Positions 47,736 to 59,479 of a stretch of 64,000 nt of DNA are shown here, one piece after another. The translations under genes were made by a program, and so were the position numbers. The notes below the pieces were generated by a model. That model was not told the DNA's origin and did not search any database. It saw nothing but the letters and a program-made list of their open reading frames with translations. Source of the stretch: Trichaptum fuscoviolaceum (taxonomy: Eukaryota; Basidiomycota; Agaricomycetes; Hymenochaetales; Trichaptaceae); the NCBI GenBank assembly GCA_910574455.1, contig CAJSYZ010000007.1, positions 5,141,974-5,205,973 on the forward strand, in the 5' to 3' direction. Each line of letters starts with the position of its first letter. Within the stretch, counting starts at the first letter, position 1.

Positions 47736-50089
47736 TTAATCGTCCCTCTCTCCAGCGCCTCCCGGTGATCCCCCACCGTTCGGCGACTCGATCCCCATCT
47801 TATGGCGCACCGTCTCAAACGTCTTGAGCATCTTCCTCCTCGCACCCAACGCGGCGACACCCTTTGCCTCCAGCGCACTTTCGTCCATCGCGACCATCTC
47901 GCGCCACGTCATGCCCTCGAAGTTCGGCGTGTACTTGTGCAGCCTCAGGCTTCGCAGCCACCCCGGCACGTCGTTGAGCAGCGCCGGATCTACTTCCTCT
48001 TCTTTCTCCTTCCCGTCCGCACCTCCGCCCGCCGAGCGACCGTTATTCGACTTCGAGCCCGAGCCCGCCTGCGATCCACCGCCGCCCATACGCGCGGGAC
48101 CACGGTTCGTGCGGTTCCCCATGCCGCCGCCCATGCCACCCAGGCCCGCAGCGCCGAGCGCTTGCATCCCGAACGGACTCATTCCCGGCTGGAGCGCAAA
48201 TCCATTGGCGGCCATTTGCGCCGCGAGCAACTGCGCCTGCGCGTCCGGACCGAGACCCATACCGCCGAGGTTCATGCCCAGCATGCTCATTTGCTGCATT
48301 TGCTGAAGCGCTGCAGGTGTCAACTGGCCCATCTGTGCAGCCAACGCCATCCCGTTCAAGCCAGGCATTCCATTGAGGCCGCCCATCCCGCCCATTCCAG
48401 GCGATGGCATACCCATTCCCATCTGGCCCAGAGCGGCGTTCATGTTCATCGCGTTCGCGAACCCGCCGTCGTCGCTCCCGAAACGTCCAGATGATACATT
48501 GGAAAGTGCTGGGCTGCGAAGAGCAGAGCTGCCTTGAGGAGGTCCACCAGACCAGCCTGATCTATTGTTGCGCTGCTGAGGGTGCTGGCCTTGCCCGCCA
48601 GAGTTCACGGGGTTTCCGTCATCTCCATAGTAAGTATTGTTCGGATTGCCTTGTTGCCCGTTCTCGGAACCCCCAGTCTTCGAAGGACGGCGGAACTTCT
48701 TTGCGTCGTCGAGGCTGAAGCGTCCCCCTGAATTACCCATTTGCCAATTCGCGAGTTTTGTCGCCGCGGCATCAAGGTTCTGCCCGCCACCTTGACCATG
48801 ATTGTTGTCGAACATCGGTACCAGAGGTGTGTTGACCATGCTAGCCCAATTGCCGCCAACCATGGGACTTAACTGTGCTTCTTCAGTCTCTGGTCCCGTG
48901 CTAAGACGAGGAGAGCGCAAAGTGTTCGCAAGGGTGCTGAAATCCATACTCTTGGGACGAGACGCGCCGTTCGTAGGGGTAGGGATGGTCAGCTCTTGCG
49001 TCGGACTATCTCCAGATGACGGACGCTCCGCGACCTGGCCTAAAGCGTTCGCACCAGAGCCCCAGACATTGCGATCCGCAGCAGAAGTCGCAAGAGGCGG
49101 CGCAGAAATACGATGCGCGGCATTAGCCTTCAGTTTTGCACGCTGTTGCGCAAGAGTTGCTGCAGCGTCGTTCGCTGCGGTGCTTGAGACGTTATTAGCA
49201 GAATCCGGTGAAAGGAAGGATGACGAAGTCGTGCTATCAACGGCGAGCGATTGGCGGTTCGCCAAACCGCTCCCGAACGTACGAGCAGACGGTGAAGCAG
49301 GCACTGACTGCTTGATTCCCGGCGATTTCAGGCCCATCTGTGCCAACTTGGCTTCCATCTGGTTTTGCATTGATCCTATCAAGCAAAAAAGTGCACATCA
49401 ATCTTTTGCCTATTTATAGCAACAATGGGAGCCAAAACACTCACCTCCAACGCTTGGACTGAGGAGAGCAGTCATCGGATCGGCCCTGGCCATTTGTTGC
49501 AGGACGGTAATGAAGAATCGAATCTGGACCTGCGTAGAGTGTTGCAGAAGACTGTAAAGAGCGGCTGTGCGCTCTGCTTCTGAGAGGACTCGGAACCCTG
49601 CGGAAGAAGTGAGACAAAGGCCCTGATTACATCGAGATAGCATCACCCACATTGTTCGATAGCACTGAGCTCCTCCTTGAAATTTACATCGAGAGAGGCA
49701 GCAGCCATCTCTTCCTGGAGCGATGTTAGCTATGCATGAACAATGAATTGATATTGCAACTTACCAGAGTAGCTTCATAATTTTGCAAATTCTCGAACCA
49801 TTGATCAATTGCCTCAGCTAAACACAAAAGCACATTGAGAACGTTGAAGAGGCGTGTAAAGCAGATGGTGCCTACCCTCCGGCGTCTGAAACATGCCACC
49901 AGCACTTAGAAGCTCACTCGTGGGCCTCCCAGAGCCTGGCCGCGGTGACGCTGGCGGGTTCACGAGGTTGATGGGTGAAGGGCGACTTGCAGGGCCCATT
50001 GAAGCCCTCGCGCTCGCCTTGTGTGAACCGTTCATTCCACCCGGTGCAGGCGACGGGCTAGGACTTGTCGACGGAGGTCGTAAAGACAT
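47736..50089 (-). CDS. VTS1: Vts1-family SAM-domain RNA-binding protein (Smaug homologue)
   Basis: A post-transcriptional regulator whose SAM domain binds Smaug recognition hairpins and recruits CCR4-NOT for decay. Exons 49876-50089, 49765-49817, 49651-49714, 49445-49597 and 47736-49375 sum to 2124 nt (707 aa). The N-terminal conserved helical region reads [40 protein letters not shown] and [20 protein letters not shown]. The middle is a long Ser/Asn/Gly/Met-rich disordered region with many MGMG/GMGG repeats. The C-terminal SAM domain (about residues 620-690) reads [64 protein letters not shown] is part of the RNA-binding face. NOT2, a partner complex subunit, is in the same window at 2119 but is not linked. 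Confidence 0.93.
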
Positions 50090-51316
50090 TTTGCTCGTTG
50101 CTGGCGATCAAAAAAAAGTTTGTTGAAGGGGAAAATGCAAGGCAGTATATCAATCAGGTGTGTACGAGTGTGGCTCGGCTGGCGAAAGCAAGAAGGATCG
50201 AAAGCTAGTTTGACTGTATATGACCGACCTCGAGTCGGCGGGTGCGCGAGGCAAGGAGGGCGGTGGCTCGAAACAAAGTGCTCCGACGCTGTCAACGTCG
50301 GGGAAGTGGACTCCTGTTTCTCTTTCAAGGGGGTCACGGGTGCGAACAGAAGCCGTGCAACGGGGTGTCTAGACAAGACCTGCGGGCCTGCCGGACGAGT
50401 AGAGAGTGAACGAAAGAGCCGACGTTGGCGACGACGACAAGAGCGACGACAGCGGCGAAGGCAACGACGACGAAGGCGAAGGCGACGACGACGACGAAGA
50501 CAAAACAATGGCTGATGGCCCTATAAGTCGACCATTGGATAGTTCCCACGGGTGCCCATTCTGAGAGCTGCCATCAACAAATTATGCTGAGTAAGCTACT
50601 CCAGTGGGCAACTTGAGTTTTCATCGTCTTTCTTCGATCATCCACCCGCTATGTCATTTCGAAGTTGGTAAGTTTAATTTGCATGAATGCTATAAACTCG
50701 GTTGAGTATGAACTTCTTATATGTATCTTGCGAGGAACTTACTATTTGATTTGGTGACATCCTAGTGATTCATAAAAACCACAGAGATTAAAGCTAGGTA
50801 TCAAAATTAATTTGAAAACGTCAGTTTCGGCTTCATGTTCACGGAATGCATGGTCTCAGAGATCAGGTCACCTTTTTGACGCAGAACATAATTACTGTCT
50901 ATGATCACCAGTCCTTTTTGTACCGAGTAAGATCAGCGCGATCTTCATCCTTGCTCAAGCCAATCACACAAGACGCAAACTCATTTCCTTCCGAAATGTG
51001 ATGTCTAAAACAGGACATCGCGGTCTTAGCTAACCTTGAGAGCTATCAAAGAAATTTTCGCAAGCTGAAGTATGTATCATTTAGATTTTATACACATGGC
51101 TGACTTTACAGCACACATACTACTTCAGATTCGCCTTCGCAGCGTGTATACTACATATGTTTATTAGAAATAGTCACCTAATATCGAGTTTCGCTCGCTT
51201 TGCTTGCCGGAATACAAGGGGTATCCATGAAAGTAAGAAGATAGCTTATGAGGATCGATTGTGAAACTACTACATACAGATCCTATATCCTACACTTATC
51301 CTACATTTGCACCTAC
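50090..51316. other. Spacer: VTS1 promoter and leader, then plain intergenic DNA
   Basis: The left part is the VTS1 upstream region with a purine-rich CGA-type repeat (annotated separately). The rest (50520-51316) is AT-richer, with no protein-like reading. Confidence 0.5.
50430..50505. repeat. Imperfect CGA/GACGAC trinucleotide repeat
   Basis: Roughly 75 bp made of cgacgacg, gcgaaggc and gacgacgacg units, 340-415 bp upstream of the VTS1 start codon. It may lie in the 5' leader or promoter and is strongly purine-biased. Confidence 0.75.
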
Positions 51317-53202
51317 TCAAATAAACTTAATACAATACAGGGTGCTATCAGACGTAAGGATGAAGATACTCGCGAGCGATGGACGAATGAAGATCCTAGA
51401 TGCTCGCCTCAGAACTGAGGTCTTCACCGATGAAAGCGTAGTAATACTGATGCTGTTCTTGACGTCTGTCAGTGAGGGCCTCGGAAACGTCGCAATCTTT
51501 ATACGCCGTGTCGCCTGTACCCGACCCGGCCCACGAAACCTCCGTCGTCTCCGCAGCCCCTCTTCTGGGACTTCTGCGATCCAGACTGCGAAGTTGTACG
51601 ATACGTCGAGTAGTGGACGGTGGTCTGCACCATGAACTGGGTTCACGAGCGTGACGAAACTGGACTGGAGCTGGGGAAAGCCAGTGTGCGGCTTCGATAT
51701 AGATCCTGGGCTGTATAGCTGCATCAGCCACCAGCGGACAGACGCATCATCAGTAGTAGATCTTAAGAGAGCCGAGCGACAGGCTGATGGCAGCGCATCG
51801 TCATTCGTTAGCGCCATCCCACCTAGGGTGAATTCCCAGTCCGAAACGATCTCCTCTCCTGCTGCGATCATGCTCTGTACGGATCTCGAAAATGACAAGT
51901 CGGTTCTGGTTCGAGGAATGGTAGGGTACGTGTAATAATCGTCTGCTGGGTGTAGCGGGACGGGATTGGCGTTTGCTCGGAGGTCTGTGACGTTATAAAA
52001 GATTTGTAGCCAAACACCATATTCTTTGCCAGAGACGACAATCCGGTCACCTAGAAGTGTCACTACGGGCATGACTTCCTTGCACGATGAAGGATCCTTC
52101 ACATCGTACGTACAGTATTGAGTAATATCACAAGTCAGTGGTATGGTCACAGGCAGGTTTGCATCTACACAAGAAAACTCACAAACTGTAACCCGGATTT
52201 GAGCATGACACAGGTATCAGTGACATCTAGAAGACCGAAGATCGCTACCAGTGTCAATTCGTGTATGTCCACGACTCCTGCTTCGATGGACCACGCTGCG
52301 GGGACGATGTAGCTATGTGCAAACTGGAAGTACGGTTCCAAGCTCGGCTGATCTGGAATGACGAGTCGGACGAAATGCATGCTAAAGACGTTCATGAGCA
52401 TTAGCTTTCTATTTTTCAAGTAGTAGCTAGATCACTACACTGTGTTATCCGACGCCCAGCCGAACAGGTGAAAATACGGTATGCAAGGACTCGAGTGAGG
52501 GTTGTAGTATGTCTTAATTCGCGGATCATGGACGTCATGAGCGTATTGAGCGACGACCTGACCCCGCCTGCTGCTTGACGACGTATCAACGCAAAGTAGC
52601 TTGCTCTGCGCTCGGACAACAGCGTATCCACCCAGGATACAGATTGGCGCAAAGGCAGGATCGGACAGAATATGTTTCATCCGAACCTTCGAATTACACA
52701 CTACTCCTTCGCGCAATACACCCCTTTCGAGTCCGAGTCCACCGCCATCGATGTGACCATCACCGCTCCATCTGCGCGCGAGCGCCAAAGTCCGCAAGAC
52801 GATACGCTTCGCCTCTGCCAAGGGCAGCTCCTCGACGGTGGGTGCTACATTTGTGTCTAATACCAACTCCCTACCCGTGGCAGGAAGCCACTGCAGGAGG
52901 TTGCGCCAGAGCTCAGGCGTCTCGGATGTCTGGTATAGGCAACGACTGACCTAGTTTACATCTGCTCATCAAATCGGCTGATCGACAGAGAACTAGACAA
53001 GTCTGCAACGAACCAAGCGGATGGACAATATCTCTTCAACCTCCAAGTTCATGAGTACTTCCAACAGTGGCTCGTAGGGTAGTTGTAGTAAAGACGGGTG
53101 GGATGAGCAAGTCGAAGGAATCCCATCGCGATGTTTGTGTTCTCGGCGCTTCAGGGATAGACGCTTCATAGCTCCCGTAACCCAGAGCTCGCGAGCCGAC
53201 AT
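51317..53202 (-). CDS. F-box protein of the long four-exon family (copy 3)
   Basis: Exons 53014-53202, 52441-52950, 52183-52404 and 51317-52096 sum to 1701 nt (566 aa). A basic N-terminal arm (MKRLSLKRREHKHRDG) precedes the F-box SLLQLPYEPLLEVLMNLEVE, EILSIRL; then comes the family intron and SRCLYQTSETPELWRNLLQW. Family blocks follow: APICILGGYAVVRAQSKLLC, VAIFGLLDVTDTCVMLKSGL, LLDVSYNFAVWIAEV and ASRIFIRPSLASIFILTSDS, ending LYCIKFI. It has the same four-exon plan as copies 1, 2 and 4. The third junction uses the acceptor agaaag, chosen to keep phase. It is tail-adjacent to nothing related, but only 400 bp from RPC17. Probable SCF adaptor; the start could also be the second Met. Confidence 0.8.
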
Positions 53203-53599
53203 TCGCTAAATCCAAGTGAGAACGAGTTGCCAGTGCTTACAAGGCGCGCCCCGGGAGTGTCATGCAGTATGCGGCGGACGAAGACGAGGACGAGGAAGTC
53301 CTGCGATGTTGTTGGAATGAGCTGAAAGGCAGAGCGCTAATTTTGGAGGGTTGCTACCAGTCTAGGGTCCGAGCGTCTCCGCTATATTTGGGACTGATAG
53401 AAGAACGGTAGGCCTCTCCATTTCTCAGCTTCCAACCGCTGCTTAGACAGAAGAAGACGAGTATAGCACATGTGCTCCTTGGTAAAATAATAGAGATAAA
53501 AATACAATTTTGGTCTAAGAAAAAAGGAATCAGAGCCAGAAATGAAAGAACTTCTTCATTGCCGAAGAAAGAGACATACCTCTATATCGTCTTCATCTA
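53203..53599. other. Short spacer between F-box copy 3 and RPC17
   Basis: 397 bp holding the F-box promoter (leftward gene) and the RPC17 3' flank. No gene is seen; the + strand reading at 53542-53751 is antisense to the RPC17 tail. Confidence 0.45.
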
Positions 53600-54437
53600 T
53601 TAATCGTCGTCCATCTCTAGATCTCCTTCTACGCCTGCACCATCACCCAGATCGTCGAACTCTGGTTCATCTCCCACCCCATCATCCTCCCAACCCGGCC
53701 GATCCTCGTCATAGCCCTCTCCAGCACCACCAAAGTCAAAGGCCGCGCTAAGAGTGGGTACTACCGGTGCAGGAGTGACAGACGCTGATCCGCCCACTGA
53801 ATCGCGAACTACCTCGAGTACTTCTTCCATCCGGTCACCTAGACGGTCTTCGATCTCTTCTACAATCTGAGAAATATGATCAGAGTAGCTCAAGAGAACA
53901 AGAGGTGAGCTACGTACAACGTACAACTCTACGGCCTCTGTCGGTGCAAGGTTGACAATTTGAAGCTTCTCGGCCTTCGTAAAATCATACGGCGCGAGTT
54001 CTCTCACAAGGCGCTGAATAGACGCTTCCGTCTGCCTATGCAAAGGCTGATACTCCGCAGTCAAGTATTGAATTGCCTTCATTAATTTACGTGAGTGATT
54101 GCAATCTACGATACGCGGTACAGTTGACGCACCTCAAATTCAACTGTCCTCAAGTTCTCGCTCACTTCTTCCTGTAATACATGCAGTTGAGGTAACACGG
54201 ATGGCTGGGCAGTATCTCCGGACGTTGCAAGTGCATTTATGCGCTCTTCCTCCTCCTTTTTGACCCTAAGTGCTGTCTTTTGTCTTGCAAGCTGATCACT
54301 CTCAAGTTCCCGGAGTAGAGTCAAAACTTCGTAGTTAGACAGCAGCGCAGAACGCGCAGAAATCACCTAAATCGCATTAGATGTGTTTGAGAGGTCTATG
54401 CGTTTCAAGTATTTGATTTGCGTACCTCCATCGACAT
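53600..54437 (-). CDS. RPC17: RNA polymerase III subunit C17 (Rpc17/CRCP)
   Basis: A subunit of the Pol III stalk (C17/C25 heterodimer). Exons 54426-54437, 54133-54366, 53918-54076 and 53600-53866 sum to 672 nt (223 aa). The first exon encodes only MSME. Landmarks: VISARSALLSNYEVLTLLRE, a charged linker (ARQKTALRVKKEEEERINAL), AIQYLTAEYQPLHRQTEASI, then the HRDC-like core LAPYDFTKAEKLQIVNLAPT, EAVELYVIVEEIEDRLGDRM, EEVLEVV. KAEKLQIVN and the following VELYxIVEE are the family signature. The C-terminal acidic tail (EDDGVGDEPEFDDLGDGAGV) extends beyond yeast Rpc17. Identity is secure. Confidence 0.92.
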
Positions 54438-55189
54438 CTTGAGTCAATCCAAGCTTGAAGTCCGTTTTACAAGTGAGGTATGTGGCGAATGGATTTGTCT
54501 TATTAGCTTCCACGGATATTCAGCCGTAGCATATAGATCGATATTCTCTATATCAAAGAGTATATCTGGTAGCTTTTCTTTTAGTTAGGCAAAAGAGGTA
54601 TTGAGAGACTGATTGTTACAGATGATGGCGGCAAGAGAAAAGGAAGTTTGTGAAGTTTGTGTCCTCGAGTCCGGCATGTTCAAATTGAGGAAGTGCACGT
54701 GATACGACCTGGCACTGGCACGCGACGCGATGCGCGAACGTTTTTCTGCTTTCCCCCCGCTTCCTGCCTCCTCTTGCTCCTCGACCTCCCAGCCTGGGTC
54801 TTTCCAGCTCTGTTCCAGTCTGATAAATGGGGGTTAATTTCTTCCCCAAAAATTCTTGTGTCTCATATCCGTTCCCCTTCAGATGGGTGCATTGACTCCT
54901 ATCAATGATTGACCGTTGACCCTATGGATACTCCATCAACCTCAGTATTTTTCTTTCCGTCACTCATGAGAGAATCAGCCATTGCAGTTGATGAAGGCGA
55001 GCTTTGGAATTTGATTAATAGCTTCACAAGGCTAACCCTGTGTTATACAGCGCCCACACAGCCCCCTTGTTCCCTACTGCGCATTGGAGTGGTGAACTAC
55101 AAATATCTGGGAAGAGCTGCCCTCATGGACACCAGCCAGCCACCCTCCTCTTTGCTTAGTTGGTCAGCTGATACGACTTTGATTCCACA
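54438..55189. other. Spacer between RPC17 and F-box copy 4
   Basis: A divergent promoter region for RPC17 (leftward) and the F-box gene (rightward). Readings at 54616-54908 are short and not protein-like. Confidence 0.45.
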
Positions 55190-57072
55190 ATGCCTCTCGT
55201 GAAGAGGTTCGAGCTTCTCACTTCACCCACAAAGTGGAAACGGAGGATGCCTTTGGTGCATAACATTCGCTCATCGAAATGGCTATCGCACCTTAGGTCT
55301 AACACGAAGGACGTGCGAATTGAGCTGGGCCCAAAACTCGAACTCATGCCGTACGAGATTCTCGTGCAGATCCTTTCTTATCTGGACCTATATGACTTCA
55401 CTTCGGCGCGCTCAGTGAGTGCATTACCTTTTGCTTTACTTACAGCGACTTATTGACTATCGATATGCAAACCTCATCACTCAGGTCTGTCGCTCGCTCT
55501 TCAGAGCATCCGATACGCTGGAACTCTGGCACACGCTCGCGTACTCCCTTCAAGCGCAACACAGGCCTCTCCTCCTCGACAAGCTCACACATCCCAAGTC
55601 ACTTTTGCTCCCGGAGCTTAAAACTACTGTTCTCCGTTCACTATACTTCTTCTATAACTGGGCACCGCTACCCGAGTACCGTTCGCCAAAACTCGTTAGA
55701 CGCGAACGTCACCATCTCCACGTACGCGTAGAGGACCTCTTGCCACTCGCTTCGACGTATTTTGCAGTCAACTTCTTCATCGCACCGACAAAAGACAAGC
55801 TGATCTGTCTTGATCTGAGGACAGGGGAGACTGTTGAGGAGTTTCAGATGGGTATGACTTGCCCTACGATCATCATTGAGGGAGATACGGAGACTAAGAG
55901 CGTCTTTGCTGCTGCCACGAAAAGTTTTCGAGAAACGTCAGTAAAACCATCACATTTGTTCCGCACACAAAATTCACAGCTATCTTTCTCTCAGGACAAG
56001 ATTACAGATAATTCGAATCCGTCTCCCGAGCGTTAACAGGAGAGACGATGCTGACGAAGTATTCAAGCGAATAGTAGATATTGAAATGCCAGAACCGTTG
56101 TCAGTCATCACTATGCACGAGAATGCTAGTGCAAGGGCAATTTCTCTACTCGTCTACATGCTCGATGAACGACAGACTTTGAAATTATACACTTTATTCG
56201 ACTGGGATGAAGTAGGCAAATGTTGCCTTGTGGATACACATATGTTCTTGGTAGGTTTGTTACCGCTCCTTATGTACAGGCTTGCTCACAGTGGCTTTAC
56301 GGATGGTTAGGATACTAGGATGAACCGTCGTGAATCATATTACTTACGCATCTCGTCCGATTTGGAGGAATTGATTCTTATAAACGCATACGACTCCAAA
56401 TGGGTACAACGGCGTTACTCCATCAGCGAAATAAAGACTCTTATGGCTTCAGGCATTTACGACCCCGTAGATGGTCTTCCTTCCGTCATGCCGGTAGAAT
56501 ACACAACCAAAGTGGCAAAAATCGAACTCTCAAAGCAGCCTGAAGGTTATCGTGTCCTGCGCAAGCTCTCATACGCCTTCGAAATCAACACAAACACTTA
56601 TGCAGGGGTTCCATCATACTATTCTTACATCTCGATCTACACCAAACAGGCCATCGATGACGCAGGTAGGGCGAGCGCACCGACGTTTGTTTTCTCCCAA
56701 CACTTTGGAGACGAAAACGGGCCTGCCGCCAGGCACAGCTTCATCATGGAGCTGACGGACCTAGTGACGGTTGACTACGGCGGGGTATCGAAGGTGCGTG
56801 CGGATTCCAGCCATATTGTGTGGGTCGAGCAGGAGGTGAGGTCGCACCCGCATTCAAGAACGATACGCTGTGTGCCGCCTGAAACGCTCAGGATGCGGAT
56901 GCTGAATTTTCCGACTTCAAACGTCCCGACGGCCGCGAACACTACGAAGACCCTAGAGGACATCGACCAGAGCGTGTTGCAGAAGGCATACCGTATCATC
57001 CTTGAGCCGGCAATTGGGGCAGTCCTTATATTGACTCGGTCCAATGACCTCTATCGGTTTCAGTACGCGTGA
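55190..57072 (+). CDS. F-box protein of the long four-exon family (copy 4)
   Basis: Exons 55190-55414, 55485-55936, 55995-56250 and 56311-57072 sum to 1695 nt (564 aa). The F-box at about residues 50-95 reads KLELMPYEILVQILSYLDLY, DFTSARS, then, after the shared intron, VCRSLFRASDTLELWHTLAY. Family blocks: ASTYFAVNFFIAPTKDKLIC, KLYTLFDWDEVGKCCLVDTH, SSHIVWVEQE and AYRIILEPAIGAVLILTRSN, ending RFQYA. Closest in layout to copy 1: exon 2 is exactly 452 nt in both. Likely an SCF ubiquitin ligase adaptor with an unknown substrate. Confidence 0.82.
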
Positions 57073-57149
57073 AGGCTCCGATGGATTGTTGAGGGACAAT
57101 TGAATATCACTCTTTGGTACGAGCGTCCATCACCCATGTAATTCTGTAA

Positions 57150-58733
57150 TTATGCTCTATAATATCCGCTCTGTCCACCGGAAATAGATACATCATAGAC
57201 CCATTCCTCGACGTTGATCAGAAGCCTCGACGCCAGCGTTGAGGATAACCTGATCGAATGTTATTAATTGAGTTCTCATGAAAATTAAGTCCGAAATGGA
57301 AGAAAAGAACTAACATTGTTGCAGATTCAGCACTGAAACCTCTGTAAGAAAGCTATCCATCAACAGCAGTGTGTAAGTCTTTAGTGTATGGTATCAAATG
57401 GATGAAGTTTCACCGGAACAGAAGGGACCTAAGTTTCTTTTGAGAATTTGAGAAGAAGTTGTCTAGAGAATGGCTTACAGTAAGAGATAGGATGTTTATT
57501 ATATTCATGAGAGTCATAGCACTAAGGGAGCAACTACTCATTTTGAAGTCCTGAAGTGCAAAATGTGACTAACAGATAATAAACAGTGCCTGTAGGTTTA
57601 TCAGAAATTTCCTCTGTCTTATAAAAACGACACATACCATCTCGAAATAGGATCAAAAGTAGTCTCCCTGCACCTCCTGAACGCTTTTTGAACGCCTTCC
57701 TGATCATGAGCGTGACAAGTCCAGTATCTATAACTAGCAAACCTATCCAAGCCCTTGATACGTCTTTGGAGATGTGGTGAACTAAGTTCTCTATTGGCGG
57801 AAAAGGGTGTCTTGGAGCTTACGGCGTGCACTGTAGATTGCAAATATTAAACGTGAATACCCATTTCCCAAGCATTGCTTAGAGACACTTACCCGTCCTT
57901 TGAGAACGTCAGAGCTGCACAACCCACCCTAGCCACCGTACCAACGGATGGTTCCGGTGGGCTCGAGAGGCCCATTATGGAGGTCTCAGAGCAATCCACT
58001 TAGCTAGAACTACATACACCGTAGACGATAGGATGTGTACGTACAAGTGATAGTACAGAAGCGCCTATGGCAAAGAAAACCATCATCAAAAGGACTTTGC
58101 GGTCCCTATCATACACGGCAAGTGTGCGGAGCATGAATATAGCTGTCAGGATTAGTCAATAAGATGCCTCTCGGGTTAGTCAATGAAGCACTGACCAACG
58201 ACAACCGCTTGCACCGCTACCGCAAGAGCGTCAAGGTATTGCTCTTGCATCTTGCAACTTAAACAATATATAATCTTGTCAATAGCTAAACAAAACATGC
58301 ATATGAATTGCATACCTCTTGTACGAAAAATGGGATGTTATGGCATGATTGAAAGGCGAACGAACAAAAAGAGACTCACGGACGGGGTCCACATAGAATA
58401 TGGCAAGAACACTGCCGGAAAACTACCGATGCTATTGAGATAGCGATTTATGAAGAACAAGATTGTTCCCAAATGAAGTTTCCTCTTCTTCGACCAGTAG
58501 AATTGTACCTCATCTCCGAACGTCAGAAGATAATCATAGTAAAGAATGGCTATAATATGATCAGTCACTCATCAAGATATCTAATGCAAAAATACACACT
58601 TTGAAATGCTATGTTGAAGTAGTTCACTTTGGTACTTGAGTGTCGTGAAGTCAGATGCGTGTAAGCGAAGTGAGTGGATGACTGGGACAGACACTTGTGC
58701 AATGACCACTGGGTCCAAATTGATGCTATCCAT
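57150..58733 (-). CDS. DUF6533-family multi-pass membrane protein
   Basis: A basidiomycete-specific membrane protein family of unknown function. The start is the ATG at 58731-58733 (MDSINLDPVVIAQVSVPVIH). Exons supported by phase: 58598-58733, 58380-58549, 58196-58250, 58045-58142, 57893-57984, then a likely 8-nt exon and 57733 downward. The DUF6533 signature is ILYYDYLLTFGDEVQFYWSK, followed by LGTILFFINRYLNSIGSFPA. Later segments AVAVQAVVVAIFMLRTLAVY, VLLMMVFFAIGASVLSL, ARLIDTGLVTLMIRKAF, RDGTVYYLCSLSAMTLMNII and LASRLLINVEEWVYD fit the usual seven-helix layout. The splice into the last exon could not be phased cleanly, so the 3' structure is uncertain or frameshifted. Confidence 0.72.
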
Positions 58734-59479
58734 GTAGACCCGCCACAGTATTATCGGTGAAAGTACGCGGTCCTCCTGAAAAGAGACAAGGACGGAAGTC
58801 CGTAATTTATATATGCACAGTCGATTTCACTGTCACACGCACCGACTCTCCATCTTTGCCATCCGCGTTATGTCAATGATTGTGATGCAATTAAGGATCA
58901 GGAGCCAAAAAGCCAAGCAAATGATCTTGTCGTCGCACAGGACTTCCATGACCTCTGCCAACCAGTAAAACGGAAAAGAACACCGAGAATGAGTCTACTA
59001 AATATCAGCATCTTAAGAAGTATACGCCATCGCTGTAGCTGAGCAACGTGTAGTTGATAGAAAAGTGCCCTTCGCTTGGTTGCAAGAAGAGCATCTTAAC
59101 ATCAGATGCATTGTTGATCATCTTGAATATGTTGTACATATCAGTAGATCTTCATAGGAAGGGCATCTACTGTATCTTGACGACCTTGAGGAACGGCCCA
59201 TAGACAACAAGGTAGTTCAATTACGCCCGAGGGCATTCCAAGAGCAGATGGCGGCAAGGTGAGCAGGTTCAAAGAACTTCGCGTGAGCGTTCTGGAAGCA
59301 ACAACTTGTTGAACATGAACAAACCTACTTGAAATTGCATGAAGAGAAGGTCGGCATGGAATCTGAGCTAGATTGAAGATAGCCACCTTTAATTCAATAG
59401 TGATGTGTAGTGTACACATGATACAAAAGATGTAAATTTCACAAGGAAGAATCGCACCATCCACATACTGTAGTCCGTA
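58734..59479. other. Spacer with isolated hydrophobic reading
   Basis: Minus-strand segments such as VMEVLCDDKIICLAFWLLIL (around 58880-58950) look membrane-like and might be a remnant of a second DUF6533-type gene. No start, end or consistent splicing could be found. Confidence 0.35.

Noticed and set aside
47802..49419. Long + strand readings up to 230 codons
   Set aside because: They are antisense shadows of the low-complexity, GC-rich VTS1 coding exon.
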